Assembly: GCF_017948265.1 (NCBI RefSeq)
Contig: NZ_CP072852.1
Span: forward strand, 2,418,001-2,482,000
Direction: 5' to 3'
DNA length: 64,000 nucleotides
Source: Rhodoferax sp. PAMC 29310
GTDB taxonomy: Bacteria > Pseudomonadota > Gammaproteobacteria > Burkholderiales > Burkholderiaceae_C
Shown: piece after piece, positions 17,797-26,474 of the stretch
Layout of the letters: the number at the start of each line of letters is the position of its first letter
Position numbering within the stretch: the first letter of the stretch is position 1
Position numbers and translations under genes: made by a program
Notes under the pieces: model-generated
The model's input: only the letters and a program-made list of their open reading frames with translations
Told to the model about the DNA's origin: nothing
The model's database searches: none

Positions 17797-18652
17797 ATGA
17801 AAGAATTGCCCAGCCCAACGTTTCCACTGTCCCCCCTGGCCTTGCCCAAGGGATTTTTGGATCGCATTCATACCCGCCATGCGAGGGTGATCTCGGCGCC
17901 CGCCCCTCAGCCGGAGCGCGCTGAGCTCACGGTGTCCTGGGCAAAGCACAACGACGAAGTTCGCTTGGCCCAGCATTTGCGCTACAAGGTGTTTGCCGAC
18001 GAAATGGGTGCGCGCCTGACCACCAAGGTGCCAGGCCACGACATTGACCTGTTTGACAACTATTGCGAGCACTTGCTGGTGCGAGACGCGCACACCCGCG
18101 AAGTGGTGGGAACCTACCGGGTGCTCACCCCCGCTCAGGCCAAACGTGTTGGCAGCACCTACAGCGATCTGGAGTTTGACCTGACCCGTTTGCGCAGCAT
18201 GCGCGAACGCATGGTGGAGCTGGGGCGCAGTTGCGTGCACAAAGACTACCGCCATGGGGGGGGGGGGGGTGATCATGGCCTTGTGGGGAGCCTTGGCCGA
18301 GTTCATGGCGCGCAATCAGCTCGACACCATGATTGGTTGTGCCAGCATTCCCATGCTGCACAACGGCATCGTGAGTGGCGATGCCGCAGCCAGCATCTGG
18401 CAGCAACTTAAACAAACCCACTTGGCCCCCATCGAGCACCATGTGCGGCCCCGCCTGCCGCTGCCAATTGATCAACTCGACGGCTCGCTCGAGGTCGCAC
18501 CGCCGGCGCTGATCAAGGGGTATTTGCGCCTGGGTGCCAAAATTTTGGGCGCTCCGGCCTGGGACCCCGACTTCAACTCGGCCGACTTACTGATGATGCT
18601 GCGCATCCAGGACTTGCCACCGCGCTATCGCAAGCACTTTCTGGGGGCTTGA
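17797..18652 (+). pseudogene. OlsB-like GNAT N-acyltransferase, reading frame broken at a 14-G tract (possibly phase-variable)
   Basis: The gene encodes an Acetyltransf_5 (OlsB/hemolysin-like) enzyme; relatives transfer a 3-hydroxyacyl chain from ACP to ornithine, the first step of phosphate-free ornithine lipid synthesis. The first frame contains LRYKVFADEMGARL, DLFDNYCEHLLVRD, VVGTYRVLTP and LGRSCVHKDYRHGG, then leaves the family. The second frame continues exactly with GGVIMALWGALAEFMARNQLDTMIGCASIPM to the normal end, so together they make about 285 aa. The break is the run of 14 G at 18256-18269; 13, 10 or 7 G would restore the frame. A strong ribosome-binding site (GAAGGAG) precedes the start. 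The next gene overlaps the stop by 1 bp. Ornithine specificity is inferred. Confidence 0.8.
18256..18269 (+). repeat. Homopolymeric G tract (14 G) inside the olsB-like gene
   Basis: Fourteen consecutive G follow GCCAT and precede TGATCATGG. The tract encodes glycines after DYRHG, at a point where relatives usually have only one or two small residues. It is by far the longest mononucleotide run I noticed in the window. Length change by slippage would switch the gene on (3n+1 G) or off. Confidence 0.95.
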
Positions 18653-19509
18653 TGCGAGCGGCCTTTGACGCCACGGGTGCCTGGACCCCTGGCACGCCGC
18701 AGGCCCAAGACGACGCGGACGACGAGCCAGGTGCGGTGCGTTACCGGGCCATTTTTATCTCTGACCTGCATCTGGGAACGCCCGGCTGCCAGGCCGAAGC
18801 CCTGCTGGACTTACTCAAGTCTTACCCCAGCGATTCGCTCTACCTGGTGGGCGACATCGTGGACGGCTGGCAACTGCACCGCAAATGGTTTTGGCCCCAA
18901 TCCCACAACGACGTCATTCAGAAACTGCTGCGCCGCGCACGCAAGGGTTGCGCCGTGGTCTATGTGCCGGGCAACCACGACGAGTTTGCCCGTGAGTTTG
19001 TTGGCCATCAGTTTGGCGGCATTGACGTGCGGCATGACACCGTGCACACCACCGCCGATGGACGCAGCCTGTGGGTGACCCATGGCGACCACTTTGACGG
19101 CGTGATCCAATGCGCCAAGTGGCTGGCGTACCTGGGGGACTACCTGTATGAACTGACCCTGAGGCTGAACCGGCACCTCAACCATTGGCGCGGCCGGCTG
19201 GGCTTGCCCTATTGGTCGCTTTCGGCCTATTTGAAGCACAAAGTGAAAAAGGCCGTCTCCTACGTCTCTGACTTTGAGATGGCGGTAGCCGCCGAGGCGA
19301 GGCGACGGGGCCAAGACGGCGTGGTGTGCGGCCACATCCACCGCGCAGAGATGCGAGAGATTCAGGGGACGCTTTATTGCAACGATGGCGATTGGGTGGA
19401 AAGCCGCACAGCCCTGGTCGAGCACCTCGATGGGCGACTTGAACTGGTACATTGGGCGCCAGCGATTAAGACAGCCCCAGCGGAGCGACCGGCTCTGGTG
19501 TCCCGCTGA
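18652..19509 (+). CDS. UDP-2,3-diacylglucosamine diphosphatase-like metallophosphoesterase
   Basis: This 285-aa calcineurin-type phosphoesterase shows the five metal-binding blocks in order: SDLHLG (about 36), GDIVDGW, GNHDEF, THGDHFDG and GHIHRAEM. The family (LpxH/YbbF-like) includes lipid A pathway UDP-diacylglucosamine pyrophosphatases, but this larger branch is also found in strains with a separate LpxH, so the substrate is uncertain. Its ATG overlaps the stop of the olsB-like gene by 1 bp (TGATG), so translation is probably coupled. Frameshifting upstream could then reduce its expression. Confidence 0.8.
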   Translation: MRAAFDATGAWTPGTPQAQDDADDEPGAVRYRAIFISDLHLGTPGCQAEALLDLLKSYPSDSLYLVGDIVDGWQLHRKWFWPQSHNDVIQKLLRRARKGCAVVYVPGNHDEFAREFVGHQFGGIDVRHDTVHTTADGRSLWVTHGDHFDGVIQCAKWLAYLGDYLYELTLRLNRHLNHWRGRLGLPYWSLSAYLKHKVKKAVSYVSDFEMAVAAEARRRGQDGVVCGHIHRAEMREIQGTLYCNDGDWVESRTALVEHLDGRLELVHWAPAIKTAPAERPALVSR

Positions 19510-19530
19510 TTAGAAGGGATGGGGCTTTGC

Positions 19531-19582
19531 CTGTCACGGGACTGTCATTTGAATGGTCAACAATGTGTCACCCCCTTGTCAC
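19531..19582 (+). promoter_or_regulatory. Pho box and downstream Pho-like half-sites before ppk1
   Basis: CTGTCAC (19531) and CTGTCAT (19542) with a 4-bp spacer form a near-consensus PhoB site. Further units TGGTCAA (19554), GTGTCAC (19565) and TTGTCAC (19576) continue at about 11-bp spacing. A -10-like AACAAT (19559-19564) lies 10 bp after the second unit, the arrangement of PhoB-dependent promoters. That would start the transcript near 19571, about 30 nt before the ppk1 ATG. Confidence 0.7.
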
Positions 19583-19600
19583 AAACTAGTGCGAAACGCC

Positions 19601-21703
19601 ATGCTTTCACCTTTTCACCCGCCTGAGACGGCGCAAACGCCACCCGGACTGACCCTGCTGGACCGCGACCACAGCATTTTGGCCTTCAATGAGCGAGTGT
19701 TTGACTGCGCTTGCCGCCCCGACGTGCCCTTGCTGGAGCGTCTGCGGTTTTTGTGCATCGTGTCCTCCAATCTGGACGAGTTCTTTGAGGTACGGGCCGA
19801 ACCCCACCTGAACGCCAGCCAGCGCCAAGCGGATCAGGGCCAATTCACCGTTCAATCCTTCGAGCGACTGGCCAGCGCGGCGCACGCACTGGTGGCGCGC
19901 CAGTACGCCCTGTACAACGAGGAGCTGATTCCTGCCTTGGCGCAGCAAGGCATCAAGGTCGTGTCGCATGGTGACCGCACCCCTGAGCAACATCGATGGG
20001 TGAGGCAATATTTTGAGCGCGAAGTGCGCCCCTTGCTGATACCCGTCGGGTTGGACCCATCGCACCCGTTTCCCCAGGTAGCCAATAAATCGCTGAACTT
20101 CATCGTCCGGTTGGGTGGGCAGGACGCTTTTGGCCGGGAAAACGAAATTGCCATTGTAAAAATTCCTCGCGTGCTGCCGCGCATGATTCGCCTACCCGAC
20201 AAGCTGGCCGGTGACGGACAGCTGTTTGTCTCTATTTCAAGCGTGATGCGCGCTCACTTGCCCGAGTTGTTTCCGGGGCGGGACGTGGGCCAGTTCTCCC
20301 AGTTCCGCGTGACACGGCACTCCGATCTGGCAGTGGACGAAGACGATGTCACCAACCTGCGTACGGCGTTGCGCCAGGGTCTGGAGCAACGCCATTTTGG
20401 CCAGGCTGTTCGGCTGGAAGTGGCGGCCGGCTGCTCTGAATTTTTGTCGACGTTTCTGCTTAAGCAGTTTGATTTGCCCGCTCGGGCCTTGTACAGCGTG
20501 CCGGGGCCAGTGAATCTGGCGCGGCTGACCCAGTTATTGGACTTGGTGGATGCGCCCGAATTGTGCTTTCCATCTTATTCCCCGTGCTTTCCCACGCAGT
20601 TAATCCCTGGCGAGTCGTTCTTTGACCAGCTTAAAAAACGTGATGTACTGATTCATCAGCCATTTGAGAGCTTTGGCGGCGTTTTGGCGTTTTTAAGGGA
20701 GGCGGTGCACGACCCCGATGTATTGGCGATCAAACAGACCATTTACCGCACGGGGAGTGACTCTGAGCTAATGGATTTATTGCGCGAGGGCGTGCGGCGC
20801 GGCAAGGAAGTCACCGTGGTGGTGGAGCTGAAGGCCCGGTTTGATGAGGAAGCCAACATCAACTGGTCGGAAATGCTGGAATCCATCGGCGCGCAGGTGT
20901 TGTATGGCGTGGTCGGGCTCAAGACCCACGCCAAGATGATGTTGGTCACGCGCCGTGAAGGCCGCCACCTCAAGCACTACGGGCACTTGTCCACAGGCAA
21001 TTACAACCCGAGAACCGCGGCCTTGTACACGGACTGGAGCCACCTGACAGCCGACCGTTTGTTGACTTCGGACATGGAAAAAGTATTTGTGCACCTGGCC
21101 AGCCACAGCCGGTTGCCACGACTCAACCGGGTCCTGCTGGCGCCGTTTTACCTGCATCGCAAGCTGATTGCCAAGATCAATGAAACGGCCGCCTGCGCCG
21201 CTGCTGGCGGACGCGGCCGCATTGTGGCCAAAATGAACGCCCTGACGGACGAGGCCTTGGTGCACGCCCTGATCAAGGCCGGCCAACAAGGCGTGAAGAT
21301 TGACCTCATTGTGCGAGGCGCTTGCATGCTGCCCGCTCAAGTGCCGGGCGTGACCCACAACATTCGGGTGCGCTCCGTCATTGGCCGGTTTCTGGAGCAC
21401 TCGCGGGTGTTCTATTTCGGTCGCGATGAGGAGGAGGAACTCTTTCTGTCCAGCGCCGACTGGATGAATCGCAACATGATGCGCCGGGTTGAGCTGGCCT
21501 GGCCAGTGACAGACCCGGTCCAGCGCCAGCGCATCATGGATGAATGCTTGGTGGCCTATTTGCACGACGGTGTGGACGGCTGGGATTTGTTGCCAGACGG
21601 CAGCTACGAGCGGGTCAAACCTGGGAATCCGCAAGCCGCCCATGGAGCACAAGCGGCGTTGATGGTTCGTTATGCGGGGCACGTCAACGAGAGGAACGTC
21701 TGA
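19601..21703 (+). CDS. ppk1: Polyphosphate kinase 1
   Basis: PPK1 reversibly polymerises the gamma-phosphate of ATP into polyphosphate. The 700-aa product has the N domain (LLDRDHSILAFNERVF, then LDEFFEVRA), the head domain and the two PLD-like catalytic domains. These contain THAKMMLVTRREG with the autophosphorylated histidine, HYGHLSTGNYNPRTA, and SSADWMNRNMMRRVEL near the end. I use the ATG at 19601 because the upstream in-frame ATG (19553) lies inside the Pho-box array. Control by phosphate starvation is strongly suggested by that array. sixA follows after 1 bp. Confidence 0.96.
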   Translation: MLSPFHPPETAQTPPGLTLLDRDHSILAFNERVFDCACRPDVPLLERLRFLCIVSSNLDEFFEVRAEPHLNASQRQADQGQFTVQSFERLASAAHALVARQYALYNEELIPALAQQGIKVVSHGDRTPEQHRWVRQYFEREVRPLLIPVGLDPSHPFPQVANKSLNFIVRLGGQDAFGRENEIAIVKIPRVLPRMIRLPDKLAGDGQLFVSISSVMRAHLPELFPGRDVGQFSQFRVTRHSDLAVDEDDVTNLRTALRQGLEQRHFGQAVRLEVAAGCSEFLSTFLLKQFDLPARALYSVPGPVNLARLTQLLDLVDAPELCFPSYSPCFPTQLIPGESFFDQLKKRDVLIHQPFESFGGVLAFLREAVHDPDVLAIKQTIYRTGSDSELMDLLREGVRRGKEVTVVVELKARFDEEANINWSEMLESIGAQVLYGVVGLKTHAKMMLVTRREGRHLKHYGHLSTGNYNPRTAALYTDWSHLTADRLLTSDMEKVFVHLASHSRLPRLNRVLLAPFYLHRKLIAKINETAACAAAGGRGRIVAKMNALTDEALVHALIKAGQQGVKIDLIVRGACMLPAQVPGVTHNIRVRSVIGRFLEHSRVFYFGRDEEEELFLSSADWMNRNMMRRVELAWPVTDPVQRQRIMDECLVAYLHDGVDGWDLLPDGSYERVKPGNPQAAHGAQAALMVRYAGHVNERNV

Positions 21704-21704
21704 C

Positions 21705-22157
21705 ATGGACCTGATCTTGTGGCGCCACGCGGAAGCCCAGGAGTGGGTGAATGGGTGCGACGATCTGGCCCGCACCCTCACCGCCCGGGGGGAGAAGCAG
21801 GCGACGCGCATGGCCGCCTGGCTGGACCGCCAGATCCCCGAAGGCACCCGAATACTCGCCAGTCCGGCCAGGCGCACGGTTCAAACAGCCGACGCCCTGA
21901 GTCGAAAATACAAAATCAGACCCGAACTCGCCCCGGACGCCAACGTGGCCCAGCTTCTGGAACTGGTCCAGTGGCCCGACGCAAAAGGCGTGGTGATGGT
22001 GATTGGGCATCAGCCGACGCTGGGGCAAACCATTGCCCAGTTGCTGAACTTGAATGAATCGGCATGTTCGGTGAAAAAAGGCGCGGTCTGGTGGCTGCGC
22101 AATCGTCAGCGCCAGCAAACCGTAGTGGTCACGGTGCAATCGCCCGAACTGCTTTGA
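21705..22157 (+). CDS. sixA: Phosphohistidine phosphatase SixA
   Basis: This 150-aa histidine-phosphatase (phosphoglycerate-mutase-like) protein has the RHG-type catalytic motif LILWRHAEAQ at its start, then LTARGEKQATRMAAWL, LASPARRTVQTADAL and the second catalytic histidine in VVMVIGHQPTLGQ. SixA removes phosphate from phosphohistidine on phosphotransfer proteins. It begins 1 bp after the ppk1 stop, so the pair is an operon under the Pho-type promoter. It converges with ffh; an imperfect hairpin (GGCCTTCC/GGAGGCC, 22161-22181) follows its stop. Confidence 0.9.
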   Translation: MDLILWRHAEAQEWVNGCDDLARTLTARGEKQATRMAAWLDRQIPEGTRILASPARRTVQTADALSRKYKIRPELAPDANVAQLLELVQWPDAKGVVMVIGHQPTLGQTIAQLLNLNESACSVKKGAVWWLRNRQRQQTVVVTVQSPELL

Positions 22158-22190
22158 ACCGGCCTTCCACCAGAGGAGGCCAAGCAGCGG

Positions 22191-22255
22191 TCAAAACACT
22201 ATTTAATTGATAGCTACTTCCGCAGACAATACAGGCGCCAGAGGCACAAAAATCA
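22191..22255 (+). repeat. Dispersed intergenic repeat, copy 4
   Basis: This is a well-preserved copy: TCAAAACACTATTTAATTG, then ATAGCTACTTCCGCAG, then GGCGCCAGAGGCACAAAAA. It lies between convergent sixA and ffh, the same type of position as copy 1 between arsC and selO. Confidence 0.65.
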
Positions 22256-22271
22256 CTAATTTTTGGTGTAA

Positions 22272-23636
22272 TTAGAACGGCATTTTGGGCATGCCTTTCA
22301 TGCCACCCATGCGCTTCATCATCTTCATCATGCCGCCGCCCTTCATCTTCTTCATCATGTCCTGCATCTGCTCAAACTCCTTGAGCATGCGGTTCACTTC
22401 CTGAACCTGAACGCCGGAGCCCGCGGCAATGCGGCGCTTGCGGGTGGCTTTGATGAGTTCGGGCTTGCGGCGCTCCAGAGGCGTCATGCTGTAGATGATG
22501 CCCTCTTTGCGCTTGATGTCTTTCTCGACCTTCCCCATGTCCATCTGGCCGGCTTTGGCCGCCATGGAGGCCGGCAATTTATCCATCAGGCTGGACAGTC
22601 CGCCCATTTGTTTCATTTGCTGAATCTGGGCCAGAAAGTCGTTCAAATCAAACGACGCACCGCTCTTGACCTTGGCGGCCAGCTTTTGCGCGGCGGCCAT
22701 GTCCACCCCGGCGGTGACCTGCTCGACCAGCGCCAGAATGTCGCCCATGCCCAACACGCGCCCGGCATGACGCTCGGCATCAAACACTTCCAGCCCGTCA
22801 ATCTTCTCGCTGGTGCCGGCAAACTTGATGGGCGCACCGGTGACTTGGCGCACGGACAAGGCCGCGCCGCCACGGGAATCACCATCCGTCTTGGTCAGGA
22901 TGATGCCGGTTAGCGGCAGCGCTTCCTTGAAGGCCTTGGCGGTGTTGATCGCATCCTGACCCTGCATGGCGTCGACCACGAACAGGGTTTCAATGGGGTT
23001 GAGGGCAGCGTGCAGGCTCTTGATTTCCAGCATCAACGCTTCGTCAATGGCCAGGCGGCCAGCGGTATCCACCAGCAGAACATCAAAAAAGTGTTTGCGG
23101 GCGTAGTCCAAGGCGGCCAAGCCGATATCCACCGGTTTTTGATCTGGCGCACTGGGGAACCATTCGGCACCCGCCTGCGCCGTCACGGTTTTCAGCTGCT
23201 CAATGGCCGCCGGACGGTAGACGTCAGCGGACACGGTCAACACCTTCTTCTTGCGCTTCTCGATCAGGTGTTTGGCCAGCTTGGCCGTGGTGGTGGTCTT
23301 GCCGGCGCCCTGCAAGCCGGCCATCAGAATGACCGCCGGCGGCTGAGCCGCCAAGTTGATATCACTCACCCCCTGGCCCATGGTGGCGGCCAGCTCCTTG
23401 TTGACGATGCTGACCAGCGCCTGGCCCGGGGTCAAGGAGCCCAGTACCTCTTGCCCCAGCGCCTTTTCTTTCACGCGGGCGATAAAGTCGCGCACCACCG
23501 GCAGGGCCACGTCGGCCTCCAGCAGCGCCATGCGGACCTCGCGCAACATCTCGGTGACGTTGGTTTCGGTGATACGGGCCTGGCCACGTATTTCCTTGAC
23601 GAGGCGGGAGAGTTTGTCGGTAAGGGCGGATGCCAT
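22272..23636 (-). CDS. ffh: Signal recognition particle protein Ffh
   Basis: Ffh is the SRP54 GTPase that, with 4.5S RNA, targets inner-membrane proteins. The 454-aa protein has the N domain, then the G domain with G1 GLQGAGKTTTTAKLAK (about 103), DTAGRLAID and TKTDGDSRGG. The methionine-rich M domain ends in repeated KKMKGGGMMKMMKR-type sequence that binds signal peptides and RNA. The ATG at 23636 (MASALTDKL) is the family start. It is divergent from a ypjD-like gene, as ffh is in E. coli. Confidence 0.97.
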   Translation of the reverse strand: MASALTDKLSRLVKEIRGQARITETNVTEMLREVRMALLEADVALPVVRDFIARVKEKALGQEVLGSLTPGQALVSIVNKELAATMGQGVSDINLAAQPPAVILMAGLQGAGKTTTTAKLAKHLIEKRKKKVLTVSADVYRPAAIEQLKTVTAQAGAEWFPSAPDQKPVDIGLAALDYARKHFFDVLLVDTAGRLAIDEALMLEIKSLHAALNPIETLFVVDAMQGQDAINTAKAFKEALPLTGIILTKTDGDSRGGAALSVRQVTGAPIKFAGTSEKIDGLEVFDAERHAGRVLGMGDILALVEQVTAGVDMAAAQKLAAKVKSGASFDLNDFLAQIQQMKQMGGLSSLMDKLPASMAAKAGQMDMGKVEKDIKRKEGIIYSMTPLERRKPELIKATRKRRIAAGSGVQVQEVNRMLKEFEQMQDMMKKMKGGGMMKMMKRMGGMKGMPKMPF

Positions 23637-23712
23637 AGGGAGTATTCCGGTGAACGGAACCCAGGTTGGAGCCAACAGGCTGTGGAGACGAGCAAAACGC
23701 TAAACTGTAGTC

Positions 23713-24516
23713 ATGATTTTAGCCAGTGCTACCCCACTCAGTCTCGCCTTGGCGTTGGGCGCCGCTGTGACCTATGCGGGATCAGCTCTTTTCGCCTCGC
23801 GACTGGGCGACAAAATGACCCGGTCAGCGGTCTGGCTGGCTTGGCTTTTGCATGGCACTTTGCTGGCCTGGAGCCTTCTGGGGCACGAGCCACGCTTTGG
23901 CTTTGCCCCTGCGCTGTCTGTCACGGCTTGGCTGATCGCAGCCGTCTACGCGGTGGAGAGTCACATTTACCCGGCACTGAAAACCCGCTGGACCTTGTCC
24001 TTTTTAGGCGCAGCAGCGGTGCTGTTGGCGCTGGTCTTTCCGGGCAATCGGCTTCACGCCAACGCATCACCTTGGCTCCCCCTGCATTGGGCACTGGGGA
24101 TTGCGTCTTATGGCCTGTTTGGGGTGGCAGTGGTACATGCCTGGTTCATGAACCGCGCTGAGAACCAGATTCGCCACGCCACTGAGTCGCATAGCGGCAT
24201 GCCACTGCTAACCATGGAGCGGCTGACGTTCCGATTTGTGGGCGCGGGCTTCGCCCTCCTGACCGCCACCCTGCTGGTGGGCATTCTTTTTGGGAAATCC
24301 TTGTATGGGCCGGCGGCAGCGGTTCACTGGGACCATAAAACAGCGTTTTCCATTCTGTCGTGGCTGTGTTTCGCCCTGCTGCTGATTGGGCGCGCCCGCT
24401 TTGGTTGGCGTGGCAAGCGCGCGATGCGCATTCTTTATGTGGGTTCTGGTTTACTGCTGTTAGCCTACGTGGGATCACGCTTTGTGATGGAAATCATCCT
24501 GGGGGTGTCGACATGA
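23713..24516 (+). CDS. YpjD/CcsA-like inner-membrane protein (cytochrome c assembly family)
   Basis: This 267-aa protein has about eight hydrophobic segments and belongs to the CytC_asm family. LHWALGIASYGLFGVAVVHAW contains a conserved membrane histidine, and WDHKTAFSILSWLCFALLL contains another. In E. coli the homologue ypjD is likewise divergent from ffh; its role is not settled, though a link to metal or haem handling has been proposed. A -10-like TAAACT lies 7 bp before the ATG. It overlaps the next small gene by 4 bp (ATGA). Confidence 0.85.
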   Translation: MILASATPLSLALALGAAVTYAGSALFASRLGDKMTRSAVWLAWLLHGTLLAWSLLGHEPRFGFAPALSVTAWLIAAVYAVESHIYPALKTRWTLSFLGAAAVLLALVFPGNRLHANASPWLPLHWALGIASYGLFGVAVVHAWFMNRAENQIRHATESHSGMPLLTMERLTFRFVGAGFALLTATLLVGILFGKSLYGPAAAVHWDHKTAFSILSWLCFALLLIGRARFGWRGKRAMRILYVGSGLLLLAYVGSRFVMEIILGVST

Positions 24517-24740
24517 AGTTTGCGTTGTTGGTGTTGCTGGTCTTGATCGGCGTTCTGTTGTGGCGCAATCGCCAGCCGGCAAACCCATCAGCCCCGGATG
24601 ACCCTGAAACGGAGAGCAATGAGCCTTCCAACATGGTCCGTTGTACCTTGTGCTCAGTGCATGTGCCCGCAGACGACGCCATTCAGGGAAAAAACGGCTC
24701 CTATTGCAGCGTGGATCATCGCCAAATCGCGGAGCCGTGA
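24513..24740 (+). CDS. PP0621-like small membrane-anchored protein with a CxxC motif
   Basis: This 75-aa protein has a single N-terminal membrane segment (FALLVLLVLIGVLLW), a polar linker, and a small cysteine-histidine module (MVRCTLCSVHVPADDAI, then YCSVDH) that could bind zinc. Its size and placement directly before pilS match the PP0621 family of unknown function. It starts in the ATGA overlap with the upstream gene, and the pilS GTG follows its stop immediately. Confidence 0.75.
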   Translation: MKFALLVLLVLIGVLLWRNRQPANPSAPDDPETESNEPSNMVRCTLCSVHVPADDAIQGKNGSYCSVDHRQIAEP

Positions 24741-26474
24741 GTGAAGCAGCCCCCGGACGCTGCACCCTCCTGGTTTGGGCCCAACCTGTTTGAGCCCGGC
24801 ATAGAACAAGCCGATCGACCGGACGAGTTCAACCGCATCTGGCACGGGTTCATGACTGCCCGTGTAACCTTGGGCTTGGTTTTGGTTCTTTTGCAAAGCG
24901 TGTTCTTTGCTTTGTCTTCGACCAAGGACTTGGGGCCGCTGCTAATTTGCGCCACCTACTTTATTGCCGCGCTGGTGGTTCGCCTGATGGTTCGACCACG
25001 GCCGATGGGCAAAACGTTCGATGCCCAGTGGTTTGGCACCGTCGGCGTGGACGTGGTGGCGTTTGCCTTGTTGCAGATGTCGCAAGACACCAGCATCAAT
25101 TACGCACCGTTGTTTGCCCTGCCGGTCCTGATGACCTCCATTCTCGGCTCGATGTTGCTGGCCATGGGGGCCGCTGCCTCGGTCACCTTGTTTTTGTTTC
25201 TGTACGCCGGGTGGGTTGTGCTCCATGGCGCGGGGGACGCTGCCCCACACTTTTTGCAGGCTGCCCTCACTGGGGCGGGCTGCTTTGCCCTGTCGTTTTT
25301 AGCCAACCAGTTCGCCACACGAATGGCGCACGTCGAGCTTCGGGCTGAACGCAACCAACTGGCAGCCGACGTACAACGGCAAGTCAATGAACTGGTGGTC
25401 GAATCCCTCAGCGACGGCATCATGGTGATCGACCGGACTGGCACCGTGCGCTCCGCCAACCCGGCGGCTCGACGTTTGCTGGGTCCGGAGCGCTTTCTGG
25501 ATGCCGAGTTCTTCAACCTCCGGTCCAAGCCAGGCTGGCAAAGTCTGGTGGCTCTGATGAAACTGAGCTTTGACAAGCTCACTTCGCAACAGGCTGAAGT
25601 TATTCTCCGCCACAGCGGACAAGGTCCCCGGCGGTTGCGCGCACAGACCCAAATGACGTCTATCAACAATGCAAACGACGCCCTCTGCGTGTTGTTTTTG
25701 CAAGACCAGCGTGAAATGGAAGCCCGGGTGCGAACAGAAAAGCTGGCCAGCATGGGGCGCATGTCTGCCGCCGTGGCCCATGAAATACGAAACCCTTTGG
25801 CTGCAATTGCGCAGGCCAACGCTTTGTTGGACGAGGACCTGACCGAACCGGGCCACAAACAGTTGTCTCAAATGGTGCAACAAAATGCCCGCCGACTGGA
25901 GCGAATTGTTGATGAAGTCCTGGACATTGCGCGCACTCACCACGAAGAGCAGGGTGTGGCTGATGCCATCCGCCTGAATGAACTGGTGATGCAAACTTGC
26001 CGGGACTGGCAAGCGCAGACGGGGAGCAAGAATCTGCTGTGCCTGTCACAGGCCGAAGGGGCCACCGAGGTAAGGTTTGAACCTGAGCACCTGCGCCGGG
26101 TTCTGATCAACCTGCTGGACAACGCGAGGCGCTATGCCAGCCAGAACCCGAACGCCATTCAGGTGTCAGTCGGTCAGAACCCGGGCGGGCGGGCCTTTGT
26201 CAGTGTCTGGAGCGACGGGCAACCCATGGACAAATCAGTGGAACGCCACCTTTTCGAACCCTTTTTCTCGTCTGAAAGCCGCTCAAGCGGACTGGGACTG
26301 TACATCTGCCGGGAATTGTGTGAGCGGCACGGCGCGACTATCATTCACCAGCGCAACACCGGCCATGGCAACGACAGTCCGGTGGACGGCAATGAGTTTC
26401 TGGTCTCATTTCACGGTTTTGTGACCCGAGAGGGTGGCCCCGCGCTATCGCAGAAGGACTCCCCTCAACCATGA
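24741..26474 (+). CDS. pilS: Sensor histidine kinase PilS
   Basis: This 577-aa kinase controls type IV pilus genes through PilR. It starts at a GTG right after the preceding stop. An N-terminal membrane region of about six helices (residues 35-195) precedes a PAS domain (about 215-320). The HisKA motif VAHEIRNPLAAIAQANALL carries the phosphorylated histidine, and the ATPase lobe has NLLDNARRYA and SSGLGLYICRELCERHGA. It overlaps pilR by 4 bp. No pilin gene is in the window. Confidence 0.92.
   Translation: MKQPPDAAPSWFGPNLFEPGIEQADRPDEFNRIWHGFMTARVTLGLVLVLLQSVFFALSSTKDLGPLLICATYFIAALVVRLMVRPRPMGKTFDAQWFGTVGVDVVAFALLQMSQDTSINYAPLFALPVLMTSILGSMLLAMGAAASVTLFLFLYAGWVVLHGAGDAAPHFLQAALTGAGCFALSFLANQFATRMAHVELRAERNQLAADVQRQVNELVVESLSDGIMVIDRTGTVRSANPAARRLLGPERFLDAEFFNLRSKPGWQSLVALMKLSFDKLTSQQAEVILRHSGQGPRRLRAQTQMTSINNANDALCVLFLQDQREMEARVRTEKLASMGRMSAAVAHEIRNPLAAIAQANALLDEDLTEPGHKQLSQMVQQNARRLERIVDEVLDIARTHHEEQGVADAIRLNELVMQTCRDWQAQTGSKNLLCLSQAEGATEVRFEPEHLRRVLINLLDNARRYASQNPNAIQVSVGQNPGGRAFVSVWSDGQPMDKSVERHLFEPFFSSESRSSGLGLYICRELCERHGATIIHQRNTGHGNDSPVDGNEFLVSFHGFVTREGGPALSQKDSPQP

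Noticed and set aside
20777..21877. Minus-strand 366-codon frame opposite ppk1 and sixA
   Set aside because: No recognisable motif and biased composition; ppk1 has all family blocks on the other strand.
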